From assembly GCA_004764695.1 (NCBI GenBank), contig SMSO01000031.1, positions 9,149,761-9,213,760 on the forward strand: 64,000 nt of DNA, given 5' to 3'. The position numbers and the translations under genes are program-made. Below the pieces are notes generated by a model. That model did no database searches and was not told the origin of the DNA. It saw only the letters and a list, made by a program, of their open reading frames with translations. Origin of the DNA: Schizochytrium sp. TIO01. Its lineage: Eukaryota; Sar; Bigyra; Thraustochytrida; Thraustochytriidae. Below, piece after piece: positions 46,976-59,625 of this stretch (its first letter is position 1; each line of letters opens with the position of its first letter).

Positions 46976-48957
46976 TTTCTTTTTCTTAATTTGTTTTTCT
47001 CTCTCTTTCTCCCTCTTTTTCGAGCTCGTACTTCCTACATTACGAAGTTGTTATGATATGCTGCTACTATTATTATCATCATCTATCCATTATTGCGTAA
47101 TTGGGCCTAGCTAAGTGGTACCAGTAGTATCTTCTTCTTTGTCTTTGACCTTGAACCCTTGTAATCTTGCCTGCTATAAGCGCATTTACATCTCCTAATC
47201 TACTGTCTACAAATACCCAACATGACATTCATGGAATGCCATGTTGGCCTGATTTACTACCATGGAACCAGAGTATGAGATACTTATATCTCTCGCCGGG
47301 TATATGGATCGATTGGATGTTTGGTTTTCTCCTTCTTCCTTCCTCCACTTCTCTCTGTTCTCTTCAGCATGAAGCAAGAACAAGTACTAGTGCGTGCTTA
47401 GGGACTGCTATGCAGCTAATAAACCATGCAGCTAGATAGGACTGCAAATCAGACCAGTCACTCGGACTCAGCGAAGTCAATGCTGGCTAGATCTTCAAAG
47501 TCCGGCGACAGGAGAGGAGAAGAAGGCAGAGGCTTGCACACAGAGAAAGCGTGCATGAGACCATTGCAAGCTGCTAGCTGATGGCATCGGCATTGATTGT
47601 GAATCGATTCACTGGCGGCAAACTATTTTGTCAAGTGCTCAAAGATAGATAGATCTAAAATAGGCAGGCAAAGAAGTACTAACTAATACTAGTACCAGCA
47701 GTACCTCACATTAAGAATCTCAACAATCTTTTCTTCTTCTTCGTTTTTAATAATAATAGTAAAAAGAAAAGGTTTTTGACTCAATCACACCTCAGGTATT
47801 TATTTCTTTGACCTAACATTATTATTAAAGTGAATATAACTACGGGCGTAGGTGATAAAATGCATGCATGTATGTACCACCTTGAGCATGGAACGCATAA
47901 TGCCATGGTAGTAGTACCAGTGCATTCCAAGATAGAAGGTGCATCTTGTCTTTCCTTGCTTGTGTTTAAACAACAAGTAGGCACCATCAACAGAAAGTCA
48001 GCTCTTCGGTCGTCAGCCAAGCTCGAAGATGGTCACGGGGGAAGGATCGACGAGTGGCAGCATTTCATCAGAAGAATTGACAATATGAGAAAGCAGACCC
48101 TAGGCACGTACTCTTTGCCTCCGATGCTGGCTGCAATCTGCTGTATCTAAGCTAAAGCTGAGTATTGAACAGGGTCCTCTGAGATCCTTCCGAATATTGT
48201 TGTGAAAGTGGCTACGAAACACCTGTCAGCTTTCAAGTATTCTGAAGCCATACAAAACGTGGAAAAGCGGGTACCAAAAATCCAAAGCCCTGCTTAACCA
48301 GCTCTGTGGTAGGTAGGGGATGATTCTTTCTTCTTTTTTTTACATTCCTCTCAGATTTGCAAAGGACAGAAAAGGAAGAAAGAGAATTTGAAAGGAATGG
48401 AAAGAATTCAATTCTCGTTCGTTCTTGTCTCTCTCACAGGTCAAACGTTACCCTAATCAATATTTCTGACTAAGGGGAGAAAAAAAAACAAGTCTAAGCA
48501 AATAGCTGCTTTCCCATTTTGTTTTTCCAAAGAAAGAGTAAGGTCTTGTATTGATAGCAGTTCAGAGTAGGTACCTACCGAAATCATTATTGATCCATTG
48601 CCGAAGGTCGGCCTACATCACTGCTCTATATAAGACCCGCTCTCGCCTGAGCAAATGCAAGAGAGCTCATGGCTTTTATTAATGTACTATCCTTGTTCTC
48701 CTTCGCATGAAACAATCCTATACAGTAAGAGAAACTGAGGGTGCTTCGGTTGTTGTGAGTCATTTCTATTATACCTAATACGCACAAATACCTCCGTTTC
48801 TCCAATCCTCATTTTCTCGTTCGAGATTTGCTCTTCGATCCATGCTCAATGCTTAGTGTGGTTGCCATCTAATCTGAGATTAATATGTAGGGTGCCCTAC
48901 TTCAATACATACTAAGGCGAGCATTCGTCTGTGTGGGTACCTACCTACCTACAAGTG
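46651..48957. other. 5' flank of the BAH/PHD gene and intergenic DNA
   Basis: The first ~200 bases are GC-rich, as expected of a leader or promoter, and are followed by a (TTTC)n array. The rest is AT-rich with GGTA/TACC runs near 48,565-48,585 and 48,935-48,955. No gene is supported. Confidence 0.5.
46913..46985. repeat. (TTTC)n microsatellite
   Basis: About 70 bases of tandem TTTC with two short breaks, 260 bases upstream of the start codon of the BAH/PHD gene. Confidence 0.95.
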
Positions 48958-49636
48958 CGTCAAAGAGGACAAGATCTGAATGTCGGTGTCGAAATTGTGG
49001 CTACAATGCGCGCACATCAATCAGATGCGGATGTACAAGAAAGTGCGTTGTGGAATCTTGCTGTTGACGAACGCAACAAACAAATTCTAGGACAAGATCT
49101 GAGTGTGGGTTCAGAAATTGTAGCTCCGACGCGCGCACATCAAGCACACGCAGGTGTACAAGAGAATGCATGTGGTGCCTCGTCGAATCTTGCTGCAAAC
49201 TTTCACAGCAGGCCGGTCCCAATGTAAGATTTGAATGCGGGTGTACATGTTGTGGCCGCAATGCGTACACATAGAGCAGATGCGCGTGTGCAGGAAGATG
49301 CATGTGTAGCATTACGAAATCTGTCTACTGACAACAGCCGTAACAGTGAGATCCTAGTTCAAGATCTGAACGCAGGTGCAGATATCGTGGCTGCTATGCG
49401 CGCTCACCGACAAGTTGCAAATTTCTAAGAACAAGCATGCGCTGCAATACAACATCTTTTTTGTTTCAACGATTACAATCGCGAGATCTTGGAATAAGAT
49501 CTAGATGTAACCTTAGAGACTGTGGCTGCAATTAACTTACATCGTACAGATACGGAAATTCGAGAATAATCTCGTGCGATACTTCAAAATTTGATGCTTA
49601 ACCAGAAAGTACAGACGAAACTTGTACAAGACTAGT
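48958..49636 (+). pseudogene. Armadillo-type repeat protein relic
   Basis: One frame encodes five tandem ~41-44 residue units with the pattern QDLNxGxxIVAAMRAH, a short spacer, then VQExACxALxNL. They belong to the armadillo-like repeats of scaffold proteins. The frame is cut four times by TAA (49,228-49,230, 49,426-49,428, 49,495-49,497 and 49,567-49,569) with no frameshift at all, and the repeat register continues across each stop. Three of these TAA codons stand where the neighbouring repeats have Gln, i.e. CAA to TAA. The reading then ends at a TAG at 49,633-49,635. There is no start codon that makes sense: the 5' end abuts a CCTA microsatellite. It is a dead 5'- and 3'-truncated gene fragment, not a sign of a different genetic code, because live genes nearby end in TAA. 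Confidence 0.75.
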
Positions 49637-51235
49637 GCCGAGAGGCAGTTCTGATAGCTTGGCAAAAACTTCCATCATCGATGATTTGGCAGCAACTTCT
49701 GCAAAGCTGGAATGGGGTATTCCTCACTTTAAGAGAGTAACAGATTAAGAAATTAAAATTGTATTTTATGGGTAGCTTCTGGAATCTTCCTGTAAGTGGC
49801 GGGATTTCAAATTTAATTTTGATTGGAATCGCAATCACGTGAAGTATAGAAGGATTTTTATCTGAAGAGACAAGTCATTTCTCTATAAATTTATTTTCAG
49901 GTATTCGCTTTAAAGAACAGAGAAGCAAGTGGAACCTTGAAAGTTGAAAAGATTGGAATTGTGAGGCTATAGGTTGGCCAATAAATATTCAGCTTACTTC
50001 TGAATTATGCTCCTTAATTACTGAGGCGATCTGTCGAGCTCGAGTGCCGAACGCTTCCCATAGAGTGTCTCAATCATATGAGAGGTCTTAATGTGGAATC
50101 GGAGCGCCTTATAAAAAAAAGACGGCTCAGTCAAAATGCACGCCCATCAACAGCTAACAAATAGCCATATAATTAGAAAGCGCGGAACCTTCGAACAATA
50201 GGATAACGAAGTCTTTCTCAGACTTGCTGATTTTTGCAAAGGAAAATAGACTCGGCTCATGTTTTCTACATAAAGGAATATGTGAGATTGCAATAACACG
50301 AGAGACAAAGAAACGATAGTTCTCATCATCCAACTAGAAAAAACCAAATTGAAAAAATATGGAAGCAGTTCTAGTTATAGACGCTGATCTTCTAGAGAAG
50401 CCTTTCTTTGCGGGTGTCATTGAACCCCCATCTACCTTTGCCCAGTCCGCAAACAAAGGGAAATAAGAATCTCTGATCAGCATCAGCTGGGTCAATTCTA
50501 GCGCAATTATTATAGACTTCTTTTGTAAGAGCTGGCCTTGCTTAAATGAGAGACCAAAATCTATCATCATAATCAGGTATACTCAATAGACCTATATTTG
50601 GCTGTGTTACAGGTACGAAACAAAATGAAGACATAAGAAGAGAAGACTGTTTGCTTTTGCAAACTTAAGAAGGATAATCATGTTATTTGCGTGCTAATGA
50701 GCCAAACAATTCAAGAGTTTGCATGACAAGGTACATAAAAAGGCACGAAATGTGAAAAGCGATGATACTTTGCAGGCATATTTATTTTCTTTTATTATTT
50801 ATGATAGTTACGCTGGAACGACCGTGAGCACCCACTCTCGCATCGCAAATGATCGCGCGCATCAGAGATTGTGGCGCCATTTGCCATTATATGTGCATAG
50901 TAGTAAAGCGAGCGCATGCATAGCAGACATAAAACTTTTATTGACTTGAAGCAAAGTCACATGCCACAGCTAATTTGAAAAATACGCGTCAGCTTTCGAG
51001 TCTGCGCTATCTTTATAATCCATACAACTTTTACTGTGCCGCCTCTTCAATTGCACATTCTTGTGTATCAGGCGACTTATGGTGAATATCCATTGATTTT
51101 TTTTTCGTGTGACAACAATTATACGACATGCTCAAGAGGAGAACAATATCATCGTCGAACAGAACGAGGTTTTAAATTAAAGTTGTGGAAAAGAAGCTAC
51201 AATAGAGATATGCATTCTTTTACTTTCTCGACTTC
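49637..51235. other. AT-rich intergenic DNA
   Basis: Between the armadillo relic and the 3' end of the exchanger gene. Minus-strand frames at 50,147-50,570 are open and overlap, but show no motif. No gene is supported. Confidence 0.45.
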
Positions 51236-52808
51236 TTAACTATCGGAGGATTGATGAATGAGAGCATATGCAACGTAACCAACGTAAATTAAAGCAAACA
51301 CAGCTCCAATACGCCTCTCCATAGTCCAACGATTGATCATGAGTGTAAGCACATAAATCATTACCGTTGCTGAGAGGATAATAACCTCGGGGACAATATC
51401 ATCAACATTGACAACCATGGGCAAGTATTCATCAGCCAATCCTGAGAGAGTCCATGGTAACCCAAGCCCCAGCAAAATATCAAAGACGTTAGATCCAACT
51501 GCGTTTGCAATGGCCATGTCTGCATGGCCTTGCTTGGCCACGATCATTGAAGCAATCATGTCTGGTACCGAGGTTCCAGCAGCAAGTAGCACAAGACCCA
51601 TGATTACCGGGTTAATTCCGATCGAGCAACCAATTTTAGTTGCAAGGGTCACCGCTCCATAGCATGCAATAGCAATCCAAACGATAGACATGACGAAAGT
51701 AGAGATAAACCAACGGTAGAACCAGCCTTCCTCATTAGAGCAATCCGGAATGGTGGCACGGAAAACCAGCTGCAAAGGGAGTGAAATTACGAAATATATT
51801 TTGCCCATGATTGTCTCTGGGACTGCATACCAAGGACCTTCCATCGTCGTCATCTTCTCCTTCACCTTCATTCTTGTCACCTTCATTGGAGACCTTGTTG
51901 TTGTTCCCGCCATGTTGCTGATTTTGCTGGTCTGCAGAGTGGCTTACATCATAAACCTTGATTTCCTCTTTGGAGCAGAGGTTGAGGATCCGGCCATTAT
52001 AAATCATAAAGACAATGTAAAGCACGTAGACGAATACCATAATCAGTCCCTCATACCACCAAACAATACCTCCGCACGTATAATCTTCTGATACATCAGT
52101 CGTATTCCATGTCAAATCCAAAGTATCATAGTTGATACAACCCTTACTTCCATTAACGAGAACAGCTACAAGGAGACCAATAGAAGAGACGTAGAATCCC
52201 ACATCCCGGGCAATCGGACGCCAGTCCAACTTAATCGGCTTTGGGGTCACGGCTGCACTCATTGCTACGATGATGAGAATGTTAAAGAGCGCACTTCCAA
52301 CAATTGTACCAACACCAATGGAATTTCTTGTGGAAAAAGTGTCAGAAAATGAAGTAAACAGCTCTGGAGCAGATGATCCAGCAGCCATAAAAGTAGCACC
52401 TGCCACGTCCTCACTCAAATTGAGCTTTTCGCTGATCTGCTCCAGCGAAGGCTCAAAAAATGTATCACAGAGAATTGCGAGGGCTAGGAACGAATAGATA
52501 ATGATAGCAAAGTAAACAACATCCAAAACAACACTCAGATTACTATCTTCGTCAGTGCACTCAACGCTGCCAGAAAGTCGTCGCCGCGCTTGATCTATGA
52601 GCTCTTCATGAGAGTGCTCTGAGTCACAGTAGGCGATAACTATAAACAAAAGGGATGTCGCGATAAGGAGAGCAAAACCTCGCTGAAAGGATCTGCGCGT
52701 GTGGCTTTTAGCTTTACGAAATCTACGTAGACTTGTCGCATTAATGTTGGGGTTGCGCTGAGCAGACTGATGCCGCCGTTGTGATAACATGAGCAAAGCC
52801 CGTGACAT
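51236..52808 (-). CDS. K+-dependent Na+/Ca2+ exchanger (frame interrupted once)
   Basis: A CaCA-superfamily exchanger that moves Ca2+ against Na+ (with K+) across a membrane. Frame 1 (ATG at 52808) has an N-terminal hydrophobic segment (about 44-60, signal-anchor), transmembrane helix ~94-115, the alpha-1 repeat with GATFMAAGSSAPELFTSF (about 137-155) and VGSALFNIL, two more helices, then a hydrophilic loop ending in Glu/Asp runs (to ~322). Frame 2 resumes as EGPWYAVPETIMGK and contains the alpha-2 repeat GLVLLAAGTSVPDMIASM plus GSNVFDILLGLG and the final helices. The two frames overlap by ~180 bases; removing one base of the GG at 51,841-51,842 gives a seamless 523-residue protein of ordinary size. 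No acceptable intron is seen (a 43-nt one is possible but lacks a pyrimidine tract). Either a sequence error or a recent frameshift mutation. Confidence 0.85.
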
Positions 52809-55800
52809 GATGACACGGCTTAGAATGAAAAAATGAGATTATTCAAGGAGTTGAAGCAAGCCAAAGGCTGAAATACTCTCCTATCGATATGTAGGCTTTG
52901 CGGGTGCTTAAGATGCCGGCACTGCAGATAATGTCCACTGACAAACTGAGGATAATGAATTTGAAGGGGGGGGATAAGCAAACAAAGTCCTCAAGTCTTG
53001 TTGTCAATCCCGAGTATCCACGACCTAGACGTAGCAATGTAGAACTGAAACGGGTGAAGATGCAAAAATTCGACCCTTATTGTTAACTAATATCTATGAA
53101 TTTCCTTCAAATCACAGATATATATTAAACTAAAGGAATTGAAGTCTGAACGACGCCAAATCGACAAGTTTTAAAGGTTTTGCAACAAGTTTTGAAAAAA
53201 TTGCAAGTGATCAGCCAAGTGCCAATTTCCCCTATCCTACGGTTCGGTGCAAATATGCATGCAACCCACTCCCAAACAATGTCCAGAAAAGCAATTACGA
53301 TGATCTGGATACGGCTGCGCAATATGCAAGAACTCAAGCGAACATGCGCACGCACCAACGCATGCAGAAAGCTTGATGAAGACAAATAAAGCTCAGTGCA
53401 GCCGTGTGCGCTATCCGGGTATCTGGAAAGAGATATGTATTGTAATACCTCTGGACGCTGACACGGATGTCAAGCGCTAGGAGGACTAACCAGCTGCACG
53501 GTGAGAAACGTGACCTCCAAATCCTCTACGTTAGCTCACTGCGCGGCCAGAAAAGAGTGCACCTTTTTGCGTGTCTACGCTGGCGAGGTCGTCTTGACTG
53601 GGTGACTGTATTGCCAATATCTACTCAGGCGTAAAATACAAAGGTTTTATAGGGTTGGCTTTGTTTGAAGAGGCACAGAAACCGACTCATTCAATATTCT
53701 TTTAGTGCCTGTATTATGTGCTGTTTGTTTTATCCCTCCCAACAACAAGAGCCTGCTTCGAATTACACCAAAAGAAAAGGGTTGTTAAGGAAAACGGATC
53801 AGTGTCGCGCCACCAGGGGTGTGTGTTAGCCACATGTATTTGGTTGTTCTCAGGTTGGTACCTTGTTGTATAACAAAAATGCCCGTTCGTAATGGGAACA
53901 GACTCAGTTGAAGAATCAGAGTTGGTAGTTGAAAGCGCAGGGTCATGCGATCTGGAGCAGCACGCGATTAATTCCTGAGGTGGTAATCAGATATTTATAA
54001 TCAATATTACCAAATAGACAGCCGCTCCTGGCATTACACAAATAGGCACCCTCTTCTTCATTCTAGCTAGTATTGTGATACCATTTATGGGGAGAGATAA
54101 AAAGGGGAGATTAAAAAAAAACGAAAACAATGTATCTTTCTAGCCATGGCAATAGCCAATAGCGTAGGATCCTGTGTTTTTTTCTTCCTCTTTTTTCCCT
54201 TGAAGTTATATATAGGCAGTCTTTGAGCTGCCCTTTGGAAGGAAAGCGGCAGTGGTCAAATATAGTTTGCCAGCGGATATCTCGTCGTTGACATGCATAA
54301 TTTTGGGATCTGATGACGGATGGCCTATAGGAAAAAGATAACTTTGTCGATTATATTCTGTATTGACATCTCGAGAGTTGAGAAAATGCATCGTGAGGAG
54401 AAGGAACATCACAGAATATATGACGGAGATCTATATTTGGGAACATCATTCGGAGCCATCATCATGAGCGCGATCTCGTCTGGATGAAGCGGGTTCGCAA
54501 TTTCCTTGGTAGTGCAATGTTTGCATGCTAGTGCTAGTAGCGTTCAGCAAAGAAAGCGCTGGGTCAATAGATAGGTGGATAGAATGAAAATAGCACAGGC
54601 ACTCCATCATACACTAGAGTTTGATTTCGTTAAATGCGTTTCGGCAGCTCACTCCAGAGTTTCTTTCTTAAAGCTCTCTCTTTTGAAATAAATAACAATA
54701 TAACAAAATTAAGTATTCTTACTTTGTTTATTTTCTAGTTCTCGGCGAGCTAGCCAAAACATGTCTCGTCTGAGGTCTTCAATCGGAATTTACAGTCAGC
54801 AGAAGCACGACTGAAAAAAGTACTCAGGCACATGGATTTGTGATTTTAAAAAGCCAAACGCACAGCCAGCTTGGCTGCCTGACCGCCAGCCAGCCGACTA
54901 AGCACAGCCAGAGCAACAGAGCACGAAAGAACAATATAGCTTCCCCCCCGACACTATTTCATCCAGTACAGCAAAAAAAGCCACAACCAGCAGCTATTGA
55001 TAACCACCTTTTAAAAAGTAAGGGTCTATTCTATTGCACTTTTAGAGCTTATCTTCTCTTGTGAAGGAAGAAAAGAAACTGTTTGCTAGTCCGCACCCTG
55101 GTCCGATGGATCCGTTGATTTCTCCGTGCGTTTTGCAAATTCTGCAGAACCCTTTTTCCACATACGTTATAATGAGGAATAAAGGAAATAATTAGGCCTA
55201 CATAAACAAACGTACAAACCTGAATAGGAAGTAGGTGCGTAATGTTTATGAACTTTACTTGGCGCTTACTTTTGCAAAGGTACAACTATGACACTTATTG
55301 ACTCAGAATTAATGTTTTGTAGGAAGAAAGGTAGATTGATGCCCTACGAGTTCTTTCATTTCTTTATTATCTTACATCTCTAAAAAAAGTATTGACAATA
55401 AATGACCTGCAGCTGGATCTTGGTGCTCATGTTTCTACTTTGGGCCTCAAGATAAAGATATCTACATACGAGCAACGTTCCCCTTGGTTTCTTACAGGGG
55501 TACTGTGGATTGTGCTTATCGGTGTGCGATGGACGGAGCTGAGGATGTTATTGCCAAGAGTTCCTATCGTGCGGATATATCTTGATTTGACGCACCCTGA
55601 GCTATCCTGACAAAGGAAGTACCAATGGGGCGTGGCAAATATTAAATGGCAACAGCAACAGCATCGATAGGTGGGTTTTATGTCTACCAGTACCTTTTAT
55701 GGAGCGCATATTGTTTGTCAAGACACTGGTCGAGTATTATTATTTTTAAAAAAAATGGACTGTGTAACTTGCAATGTCACGTCACTAAGACAATATTAGA

Positions 55801-57401
55801 TCTGAAGGAAAGCTCTCTTCTTATGGTCGTATGAACGAACCCTTGGGCAACAGCATGCTCAATTCTTTGAATACTGAGTCAATGTGCATTTTCTAAGACA
55901 AGTCTGAAATAATGAAAAAGCTGACTTCGTTTCATACTAAAGATATTGCTCAAGAGAAGGAGATCTGTAGCGCGCTTTTTGTCGTTAATGCTTTGCTGGC
56001 ATGGACGCCTTTTTGGTTTCGAGGGATTTTGGAATTTTTCCAAGCCCTTAGCTTGAGACGACTTCCTCTATTTAAAAAAGGAAAAGTAATGTCTTAGGGT
56101 ATTCTCCACTTTCCTAGTTTATGAAGAACCATATCGGCATTCTAATGCGGAGGGTAATAGCAAAATCACTCAAGCTAAATAAATGTAATCAAATGTGAGT
56201 GACAGATGCTCTTACGCCGATTAAAAGCTCTTAGGCATGCAAACCAGCCATATCTTCTAGTATGCATTTGGGAAAGGTTTCAATCGCTCTTCTTTGAGGC
56301 CAATAACGTTTTATCATACGCAACCTTCTCTAGCTATATAAAATACTTCAAATTTTAACAATATTTTGCTACCAAACCTTGCCCGAACAGCGCACGAACT
56401 GCAAACCTGCACTCTTAGAGCGTTTTGCGTTCACATTGCCTGCCAGCAGGCTGCTTCGGCATAGTCTTGTGCGACTTATCAACAGAGATCCAAGTTTATG
56501 GCGTAACTGGTTGCAGAACCTCGATTGGAGAAGGCGAAACTATGCTATGCATAGTTGAATCCTTTCCTGTTTCCATCGAAGTGATGTGAGATCTTTTGGG
56601 TGCATGTACAGTCACTGATGTGATATTGATATCTCATGAGGTCCAGCGCTGTAGAAGCTTACGCACGCGCCACGCTAGAGCCAATATGATTTATCTAGGG
56701 TTATGAAACGTAGTCTGGATTGCTTAGAGGCGATTAAGGAGATATCGGAGATTGTTGTGCTTGGTTAGTGTTGAGGCTAGGATTGATAATTGTCTTGAAT
56801 AAATTGTGGTCTTGTTGAATTGGTTTGGGTCGATTCGGGTTGATTTGTATCTGCTGTTGAATTTGCTTCGCAAAATCCTCTCGACGTTTGCTTTGTTCTC
56901 TCTATTCCGTAGCATAGGCGTATCTCGTGTAGTGTTAAATATCAGCCAACGTGCCAATGGTCAAAAAGGTGCTCCTTTTAAGCCTTGTGAAGTTATGCCG
57001 TAATGTTGTATCTGTTTTCTTTCTCAGTATAGGGGATACACCTTCTTGATGTCCATGGTGGTTTACTGGCCTGCACATTAGACCTGTATGATTTATTTTT
57101 CATGCCCTTTAAAAACGATAATAAAATTTAACATATCACCAACCTATCAACTTGTGTCTCCCCTATGCGAGAAACCCCAAGATTGACAAACAATGAAATT
57201 ATTGTCGATTTAGCTCCATACCTTAAAACAACCACAGGATATGTCAGACTAATCAGGTAGTAGTTTTTTGCATGACAAGAGGATATACACGTTCTGATGT
57301 CTTGTGTAACTCTATTCCTACTTGGGGCGAACCTGCGTTATATCTATATTTGCACCATTGAAAGCCTGTATCTTCTTCACTTTTGTAGCTCTCCATTGAG
57401 A
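52809..57401. other. Gene-poor AT-rich region
   Basis: 4.6 kb without a supported gene. The first few hundred bases should hold the exchanger promoter. Small open frames at 54,840-55,064, 55,392-55,610 and 56,724-56,957 lack motifs. Around 55,460-55,590 a plus-strand frame reads YRGTVDCAYRC, which is slightly like a mitochondrial-carrier segment, but it is too short and broken to call. Confidence 0.45.
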
Positions 57402-57853
57402 CTAATAACGTCCTAAGGCATTAAAATTCTTTACCTTGCCCCATTCAATTGCTTCTCTTATGTTTTCGGTAGTCTCTGTGACTTCAACATGATAAGAATC
57501 AGCTGATGACCCTGTATTGAATGCACAACAGCTCAACTTATTGGACTCTCGCTCAATGACAGTCACAAGAAATGGAATGACACTGTTATATGAGGCACGA
57601 TTGACTATTAGTTGCATGCGGTACTACCTTTTACCGTACAGTCAGGTAGGTACTTTAAAGGGATGAACGGCATAACTCTATTCAGCAGACTGTCTGATAG
57701 TTTTGTGGCTTCTATTTTGTATGGTATTTTATCCCAGAAGTAAAGATACCGAGGAAAGTCTGTGGCTGGGGAGTGTGGTACATTGAAACTAAGCTCTTTT
57801 TTGTTATTTTTAAAACGTGGTCTAGACTCCGCACATGCTATAGTGTACAACAA
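57402..57853 (-). pseudogene. Unidentified decayed coding fragment
   Basis: Two minus-strand open stretches, 57,853-57,608 and 57,617-57,402, overlap in different frames. They read like ordinary protein (KIPYKIEATKLSDSLLNR; then SVIPFLVTVIERES and CAFNTGSSADSYHVEV) without low-complexity bias. A single frameshift would connect them. I cannot name the family. It may be a fragment of a larger lost gene. Confidence 0.25.
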
Positions 57854-58841
57854 TAAATCTGCATATTGAGATCACTCTCGCCATCGTCTTTTCCTACTTT
57901 ATAAGTGAAATATTGTTATGGCTGATGGAATGGGTTTGTTCATGCAATTAATAGCTATCGCTCTGTATTTACTGAGAATTGACTTCAAAGAGTCTCATGA
58001 TCATGAATAGCACGAAGATGTTCATAAGCGATGCTGTGTGAGCAATCATTCGGATCGCGTTGTCTCATGTCACCGGTCTCATTGATTCAACTATTATCTT
58101 GCACCAGCTACGTTTATGAGCAATTGGCCGTGTTGGATAACTATGTGCACAAACAGTGCAGATTTCATATTCAATAGTACTTACGCGTGAGCGAGCGCAA
58201 GCTAGCGATGCCAGCCTAGCCTCGGAAGTTCAGGTTGCTATGACTGCTGTTATAAGTTCTTAGGGAAGAGTCAAGCTCACGAGGCATCGCCAGGTTTTTG
58301 GCGCACGATTAAGAATCAGGGAAGCATGAAAAGTCAAACAGGGTGAGAACTAGACGATCAGGTAATAAGTGTCTACGAAACTGAAGGGCTCAAGAGTTAG
58401 AACTCGATCTCGATTTTGTACTGTGAAGACTATGCATGGGAGAACTCTAAATCATCGAAAGGTAGTCAAGCACCGGCATTTTTGACTTCTAGATAACTCT
58501 CGCATGCAAGGTGTCCGTCGTGAGCGTCAGAAAAGTATTGCCGTGGTGGTTTCCCGAAGACCAGGGTATAGAGTCCTTTCATTTGTTCAGTACTAGATCC
58601 ATGATTGGCATTTTTCGATGTTCAAGTACTATATGGAAATCATCAACTCATTTGTTTGCTCGCTTAAAATTGATTCTCAAAAGAGCATCTTTGCATACGT
58701 TAATTAACACTCAAACTCAAGCAAAACCAAAGATGTATTTGGATCATGAATTATATCGACACTTAGTAAATAACCTTAAAAAATTACAAAACTTGCATTT
58801 GCTAAGGTGACAAAGTGGGGCCAATGCGGTATAATCGTGGG
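57854..58841. other. Intergenic DNA
   Basis: A plus-strand open frame at 58,511-58,810 has no recognisable motif and converges on the Fanzor-like relic. I call nothing. Confidence 0.45.
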
Positions 58842-59625
58842 TTAAAACCCAACCCGCGACTCACATACAATTCTTAAAGGATGTCCTTGGATAGGTGGCG
58901 CAAAAGGATGCGTTTTGGTGGCGTGGATATCACGATGGGCTACATGTTTGCATTTTTTGGGGGCATTCGAAAACGTCGGACTTTCGGAGCTTGTCAAGCA
59001 TAGTAGCATGATGCCGCATTCATTGCATGTTTTTGAGGTACAATTCTCTCGGCAATTAACACGTTTACACCAGAGGAAAAGCTTGGCTTTGTGAATAGGT
59101 GCTTGTCGGAAGCGAGCGAATGACACATCGTTCGAGCTGTTTTGCATTTGATCTCATCTTGTTAACTCGTTGGGTTTTCATATTTAGGGGAAAGTATAAC
59201 ACTGTAGTCTTCACAGAACTAAAGTGCAAGCTTGCGGTGAACCTCTGTAGTTTAGTGGATGGCGCACGCCCGGCCTTTTGATGTTGACCACTCTACCGAT
59301 GTCTGTGTAGGGCGGCGGGTGGGTCTGGATAGGTACGCTGAAGTTCACCAATCTGACATTTGGATTTCTCTTTTTGCTCGGCGGAGGACATTCTGGCGTA
59401 CACAATGGAATGGTTAGTGCGGCGTTGCTCGCGGCCGCTGGAAGAAACCGCAGCTATAGAGATGCCCTCAGTGTTGTCACGTGCGTGTAGGCGACTGCTT
59501 TCGGGGAAGCGCCTGAAGTGCACTTGCTGAGACGCCAAACTTCTGTTTGAAGTACTTTGGGGGCTTGTGTTGTAAGTTTGCTTCACTTGTAGTGTTTGGA
59601 GCTTGCTTGGTGGTTCCTTGGCCAT
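58842..59625 (-). pseudogene. Fanzor/TnpB-like RNA-guided nuclease relic
   Basis: The minus-strand stretch 59,147-58,842 carries the C-terminal signature of TnpB/Fanzor nucleases: a helix with KAKLF, then ENCTSKTCNECG (RuvC-II side and first zinc-knuckle half) and, about 20 residues on, KKCKHVAHRDIHATK (second knuckle half and the RuvC-III RD motif, normally [DHN]RD[VI]xAA). One cysteine of the second C-x2-C pair is missing. Upstream, an ATG-initiated frame 59,625-59,293 includes ARDNTEGISIAAVSSSG, plausibly the worn RuvC-I segment (usually D-x-G), followed by a Ser/Glu/Lys stretch like the YSxxE region after RuvC-I. Between the two pieces the frame is broken by stops and shifts. Only about 250 codons are left, against 450-650 for a complete Fanzor, so the N-terminal recognition part is lost or unreadable. 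No inverted ends were found. Confidence 0.6.

Noticed and set aside
48958-49636. TAA read as glutamine (a non-standard code)
   Set aside because: Intact genes in this window end in TAA (for example ADH and the EGF-like gene) and none of the long frames uses it internally. Decay explains the relic better.
55430-55620. Possible mitochondrial-carrier fragment (YRGTVDCAYRC)
   Set aside because: Too short, no PX[DE]xx[KR] motif, and stops on both sides.
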